From an uncultured Pseudobdellovibrionaceae bacterium (GTDB taxonomy: Bacteria; Bdellovibrionota; Bdellovibrionia; Bdellovibrionales; Bdellovibrionaceae): a stretch of 9,230 nt of DNA. How positions within the stretch are numbered: the first letter of the stretch is position 1; each line of letters opens with the position of its first letter. Shown piece after piece: positions 6,254 to 9,230 of this stretch. The DNA lies in the NCBI GenBank assembly GCA_937900305.1, contig CALCCV010000413.1:1-9230 (forward strand), written 5' to 3'. The translations under genes and the position numbers were made by a program. The notes under the pieces were generated by a model. It did not search any database. It saw only the letters and a program-made list of their open reading frames with translations, and was not told the origin of the DNA.

Positions 6254-8053
6254 TCAGTTGTGAAATCTTATCCCGATCCAGAATCTTCGACCTGGTGAAT
6301 TGAACCCTGCAATCTCTTCACTGGAGTCATTCATCAAATTCTTTACACCGGCTTCAAAAATATTCTGATTTTGGGACTCTTCAAACTTCAAATCCCAGAG
6401 CCATTTCTCAGCAAGGCTTTCCCCGCGATCCTTGCGTTCACCCAAGTATCGAGCGCTCAGGACCCACTGGGTCATCTGTGAAGCTTCTAAAGTCACTTGC
6501 TGCGCAAACTGCCACTGCGGTCGGCGCGGCAAAATCTCTCGACTCGAAAGGTCAATGGCCCGCATCAAAGTGACCTGAATTTTGTACTTTCCGTGATCCC
6601 ACGGTCGCGAAGCTTCGAGCTCCAAGCCATCAATCAGGGCCCGTTGAATATTTTTATAGTGCGAAGACGAAAAATCGAAATCTATCATTTCTGTGATTTC
6701 AGTGTGAAAAAGATTCGCGCCCCAGCCGCCCCATCTTTCTTGACCCGTGCGCGCCAGCTCAGCCGTCCACGAAGTTTCGGGATGCAAGTCCTTGTCGCCA
6801 TAGATCGAATGGAGCTGATAAAAGGTCGGCTGCTTCAAACCTTGGGCGAGCGTGAGTGAAGTCAGACTTCCCTCGCTATCGAACAACTCCTGACTCAAAT
6901 GCAATAGCGGTTGGCAATTTGAGGCCTGACAATCCAGCCGCGCACCCAAGCCCCAGGCGGTCAATCCCGAAGCCAACGTCCCGCCCAACACCAGCGCCCC
7001 ACTTTGGAGGCGCTCAGCGTGCACCAGCTCGCCCACATTGAGGAGTTCGAAGTCCTGCGCCTGCCATTCGGCTTGGGAGTAAATCTGCAAGTGGTCCATC
7101 CGCCACTGACCCGACAGCAAGACCGCCGACCGAATTTCACGAATCATCTCATCGTATAAAAAGGTTTCGCCACCCGAATCTTTGTTTTCGCTTTCCCGCT
7201 CGGCCTGTGTTTTCTCTACCCGCAGTTTCACATGATCTTGATCGCGGCCTCCCCAGCGACCTTCAATGGCACCCCGCTTTTCAGCCGATCGAGAATAGGC
7301 ATCCACGTCGTCCACCGGAAAAATGTCATCGTCAGAGTGGGTTGTGCGATCGTGCCACCAGATTTTGAGGGAATGGGTGGACGTTAGGTTTTCTTCAAAA
7401 AATCCCGTGAACGAGCGCAGTTTTTTTTCATCGCGCTCGCCATCGATAGGATCTCCCAAAAGCGAACGCCCGTTCGAAACAAAATTTGAGAAAGCCAAGC
7501 CCGCTCGATGTTGTTCGGTCCCCGCCACCTTCGAAAGCTGCGCAAGGCTAGCCTCTTCACTGAGCCATAGGCGGATCAGTTGAGAGTCCGCAGTTCCCTC
7601 TTCCATCGCCAGTACTCCACCCATGGCTTGGCTGCCATAAAGAAGAGTTTGAGCCCCTTTTAAAATTTGCTTCTGACTTGAAAACTCTCGCAACAGCTCG
7701 TCGGATGAAAAAGATCCTGAAGGTGTCGTGGCATCGTTCAACTTAAACCCATTCCACATCAGAACGAAACGATCAGAGCCCAGGCCGCGCAAGAACAGAG
7801 ACGTGGGTCGAGAGCTTTCTGGATCGCCCTGCACGCTCAGACCCGATTGCGAGCCGAAACCTTCAAAAGGTGAAGTGGTGCGATCGTCAATCTTCACTTC
7901 GCTCAGTGGTTTGCGAATTGGATCGAGTTTCAAAATAAATTCTTTCGAAAAATTTTCAGGCTGTGAATTTTCAGTTTGCGCGGCCGAATGGACTTCGATC
8001 ACCAAAATAAAGCCCACCATCCATCGCTTCCCGATTTTAGAATTGAAACTCAT
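6254..8053 (-). CDS. TonB-dependent outer-membrane receptor, BtuB-like
   Basis: A 599-residue outer-membrane beta-barrel receptor that would import a scarce ligand using TonB energy. I choose ATG 8053 over ATG 8098: it gives a typical signal peptide (SFNSKIGKR, then WMVGFILVIEV, cleavage near HSA-AQ), begins 7 bp after the msrA stop, and avoids a 38-bp overlap with msrA. The plug is at about residues 53-153 with the typical SLFLRGLGSDRFVLMWNGFKLND run, GAQTLLYGSQAMGGVL at its end and no clear N-terminal TonB box. The barrel follows with many alternating aromatic strands. The C-terminus has the family pattern GVKNLMND ... PGRRFWIGIRF, with HN after the terminal aromatic. Length is close to E. 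coli BtuB (614 with signal peptide). The ligand (cobalamin, siderophore, other metal) cannot be read from the sequence. Its neighbours msrA and the solute-binding protein do not settle it. Confidence 0.88.
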   Translation of the reverse strand: MSFNSKIGKRWMVGFILVIEVHSAAQTENSQPENFSKEFILKLDPIRKPLSEVKIDDRTTSPFEGFGSQSGLSVQGDPESSRPTSLFLRGLGSDRFVLMWNGFKLNDATTPSGSFSSDELLREFSSQKQILKGAQTLLYGSQAMGGVLAMEEGTADSQLIRLWLSEEASLAQLSKVAGTEQHRAGLAFSNFVSNGRSLLGDPIDGERDEKKLRSFTGFFEENLTSTHSLKIWWHDRTTHSDDDIFPVDDVDAYSRSAEKRGAIEGRWGGRDQDHVKLRVEKTQAERESENKDSGGETFLYDEMIREIRSAVLLSGQWRMDHLQIYSQAEWQAQDFELLNVGELVHAERLQSGALVLGGTLASGLTAWGLGARLDCQASNCQPLLHLSQELFDSEGSLTSLTLAQGLKQPTFYQLHSIYGDKDLHPETSWTAELARTGQERWGGWGANLFHTEITEMIDFDFSSSHYKNIQRALIDGLELEASRPWDHGKYKIQVTLMRAIDLSSREILPRRPQWQFAQQVTLEASQMTQWVLSARYLGERKDRGESLAEKWLWDLKFEESQNQNIFEAGVKNLMNDSSEEIAGFNSPGRRFWIGIRFHN

Positions 8054-8060
8054 CGACGGA

Positions 8061-8708
8061 CTAATAATCTCGGTAAAAGTGGCAGACTTCGCCACCATTG
8101 TTGGCGAAATAATCCTGATGATAATCCTCTGCCGGATAAAAGTGCGGGAGGTCTTGAATTAAAGTGGCGACGTTTTTTCCCGAAAAAATATTGCGACCAA
8201 CGAGTTCGGCCTTCGACACCTCAGCTTGCTGCTTTTGCTCTTCGTTGTGGCAAAAAATCACACTGCGATATTGAGTGCCGACATCAACACCTTGGCGGTC
8301 CACATCCGTAGGATCATGAAGGCGCCAAAAATAAGTGAGTAAATTCGAAAAACTCAAAACCTTAGGGTCAAACAAAATTTGCACGACTTCTGCGTGTCCT
8401 GTTTGCCCTGTTTTCACTTGCTGATAGCGCGGATCGATCAACTTTCCACCGGCGTAACCAGTGCATGTTCCCAAGACTCCTGGCACTGCTCGCAGAAGAT
8501 GTTGCACTCCCCAAAAACAACCGGCGCCGAGAGTCGCCAGCTGAGCCGTGGGATGAGAACTCAAAGTCTTTTGCCAACGTTTAGCCACTGGATTTAAGAG
8601 TGCTTGCGTTGGAACTTTGGAATCTGATTTGGAATCTGATTTTGATTCTGGCTTAGAATCTAGGCTGGGACGAGAATTGGGAGGAGAAGGAGACGGAGAA
8701 TTTGCCAT
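8061..8708 (-). CDS. msrA: Peptide methionine-S-sulfoxide reductase MsrA
   Basis: MsrA reduces methionine-(S)-sulfoxide in oxidised proteins, using thioredoxin. The 215-residue product has the catalytic GAGCFWG with Cys64, followed by GYAGG, GHAEVVQ (Glu107), DVGTQYRSVIF and YHQDYF, all family motifs. Cys82, Cys153 and Cys209 (GGEVC near the end) are candidate resolving cysteines. The first ~55 residues are an unusual Ser/Pro/Lys-rich extension (SPSPSPPNS, SKSDSKSDSK) before the core begins near TAQLATLG. It has no hydrophobic signal segment, so the enzyme should be cytoplasmic. ATG 8708 has AAGGA about 12 nt upstream, a long spacing, and there is no other Met before the core. It sits 35 bp after the preceding gene and 7 bp before the receptor, so the three are likely co-transcribed. 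No methionine-R-sulfoxide reductase (MsrB) domain is fused. Confidence 0.95.
   Translation of the reverse strand: MANSPSPSPPNSRPSLDSKPESKSDSKSDSKVPTQALLNPVAKRWQKTLSSHPTAQLATLGAGCFWGVQHLLRAVPGVLGTCTGYAGGKLIDPRYQQVKTGQTGHAEVVQILFDPKVLSFSNLLTYFWRLHDPTDVDRQGVDVGTQYRSVIFCHNEEQKQQAEVSKAELVGRNIFSGKNVATLIQDLPHFYPAEDYHQDYFANNGGEVCHFYRDY
8617..8640. repeat. Two exact 12-bp tandem repeats in the msrA 5' region
   Basis: TTGGAATCTGAT is present twice head to tail and continues as degraded copies (TTTGATTCTGG, TTAGAATCT) to about 8661. It encodes the SDSK-type stretch of the MsrA extension, which points to recent in-frame duplication. Confidence 0.7.
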
Positions 8709-8743
8709 GAGAATTTATGGTCCTTGCCGACCAAATTTGTCAA

Positions 8744-9230
8744 TCAGTGTTGCGTATCAGGCCACTTTGTTTTGAGTTGCTCCATAAACCCATCACTTGT
8801 CATCTGATCAAGCGTCGTTTGCCAACGCTGCAGAAGTTGGTCACTCGTGTCCTTAGAGAAGCCGATGTAGACCTGCTGACCTTCCATGCGAAAAACTTCT
8901 TCAATTTGGCCAAGGTCCACATTCGCCTGCTGGGCTAAAATGGGATACACATCCGGCGTGGTAAACCACAAATCCACCAAGCCATTGACCAACTTTTTGA
9001 GACTCACTTTGCCATTCGGACCCTGCGATAAATTTTTGAAACCCAACTTCCGCAAATGTTGATCTTGAACGTCCTCTTTGACGACGCCAATTTTTGAGGA
9101 GACCTTCGCACCGCCAAGAATCGCATAAAATGGACGTTCAGGATCTGAGAGCACTTCCCCAAGAAATTCTATTTCCCTATTTAACAGAAAACCTGCCGCA
9201 GCCTTTTCGGGAAAATATTGGGCAACGGTC
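8744..9230 (-). CDS. Chimeric open frame: C-terminal half of a family 3 solute-binding protein joined to a Pgk segment; 5' end outside the window
   Basis: The frame runs without a stop from the right edge to TGA 8744; the GTG at 9154 is not a real start because coding similarity continues upstream. The last ~115 residues (9094 down to 8744) are the second lobe and C-terminus of a periplasmic SBP_bac_3 protein: KIGVVKEDVQDQHLRKLGF, then SLKKLVNGLVDLWFTTPDVYPILA, EEVFRMEGQQVYIGFSKDT, and a C-terminal helix with LLQRWQTTLDQMTSDGFMEQLKTKW. Such proteins bind amino acids or other small solutes for ABC import or sensing. The N-terminal lobe and signal peptide, which should precede KIGVV, are replaced by phosphoglycerate kinase sequence. 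As written, the product could not be a working binding protein. Downstream, msrA follows after 35 bp. Confidence 0.85.
   Translation of the reverse strand, partial: TVAQYFPEKAAAGFLLNREIEFLGEVLSDPERPFYAILGGAKVSSKIGVVKEDVQDQHLRKLGFKNLSQGPNGKVSLKKLVNGLVDLWFTTPDVYPILAQQANVDLGQIEEVFRMEGQQVYIGFSKDTSDQLLQRWQTTLDQMTSDGFMEQLKTKWPDTQH
9077..9230 (-). pseudogene. pgk: Fragment of phosphoglycerate kinase fused to the solute-binding protein
   Basis: Reading from the edge: TVAQYFPEKAAAGFLLNREI, then EFLGEVLSDPERPFYAILGGAKVS and SKIGVV. This is the middle of Pgk, the glycolytic enzyme that transfers phosphate from 1,3-bisphosphoglycerate to ADP: the linker region with AGFLxxxExxxLG, the NPxRPF-like SDPERPF, and the highly conserved AILGGAKVSxKIGV. 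In normal Pgk a helix like NLLxKVD follows; here KEDVQDQHLRKLGF of a binding protein follows instead. About 50 residues are visible, matching roughly the middle of a ~395-residue enzyme. The C-terminal nucleotide-binding half is absent, so this copy cannot be active. It may be a real rearrangement or an assembly join. Confidence 0.85.

Noticed and set aside
5913..6263. + strand frame with SVEIS/DISSIS repeats
   Set aside because: The repeat DNA is partly palindromic, so both strands give a repeat peptide. Only the - strand has a promoter and a non-repetitive domain following.
7728..8162. 144-codon + strand frame
   Set aside because: Antisense to the receptor signal and plug region, which has clear family motifs.
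8744..9154. Solute-binding protein starting at GTG 9154 as a complete small gene
   Set aside because: The frame continues upstream as Pgk sequence, and the GTG encodes an internal Val of that segment.

Overview
The window carries one partial gene on the + strand (mgtE, 1-1201) facing a series of - strand genes that fill the rest (9230 down to 1251). Base composition near 50% GC, TTG starts behind strong AAGGAGG ribosome binding sites, an exported subtilisin with a PilZ tail, a TonB-dependent receptor and a family 3 solute-binding protein together suggest a Gram-negative, deltaproteobacteria-like organism, most plausibly a Bdellovibrio relative (Bdellovibrionota). That placement is inferred from overall character, not from a marker gene. 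I see no rRNA, tRNA, CRISPR array, insertion sequence or phage gene.

Layout: (1) 1-1201 (+), the MgtE magnesium channel without its N-terminus. (2) 1251-2759 (-), an exported serine hydrolase with an Ig-like front domain and a lipase-type Ser/Asp/His triad. It converges on mgtE and has its own likely promoter at 2785-2813. (3) 2884-2911, a rho-independent terminator closing the upstream protease gene. (4) 2968-4824 (-), an exported S8 protease with an I9 propeptide, one membrane span and a C-terminal PilZ domain. (5) 5004-5357 (-), a small orphan protein. (6) 5492-6172 (-), an acidic repeat protein whose N-terminus is built from xEIS tetrapeptides. It is preceded by a good sigma70-type promoter with an overlapping 17-bp dyad. 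(7) 6254-8053 (-), a BtuB-like TonB-dependent receptor, 7 bp behind (8) msrA (8061-8708). (9) 8744-9230 (-), an open frame that reads as the C-terminal half of a family 3 solute-binding protein but, upstream of about 9094, becomes phosphoglycerate kinase.

Genes 7-9 are closely spaced (7 and 35 bp) and are probably co-transcribed. The later - strand genes have wider gaps and look like separate units. No metabolic pathway ties the whole window together. The most notable points are the in-frame Pgk/solute-binding-protein junction at the right edge, which may be a real rearrangement or an assembly chimera; the protease architecture that could place a c-di-GMP-type sensor in the cytoplasm behind a periplasmic protease; and the repeat protein with its dyad-overlapped promoter.
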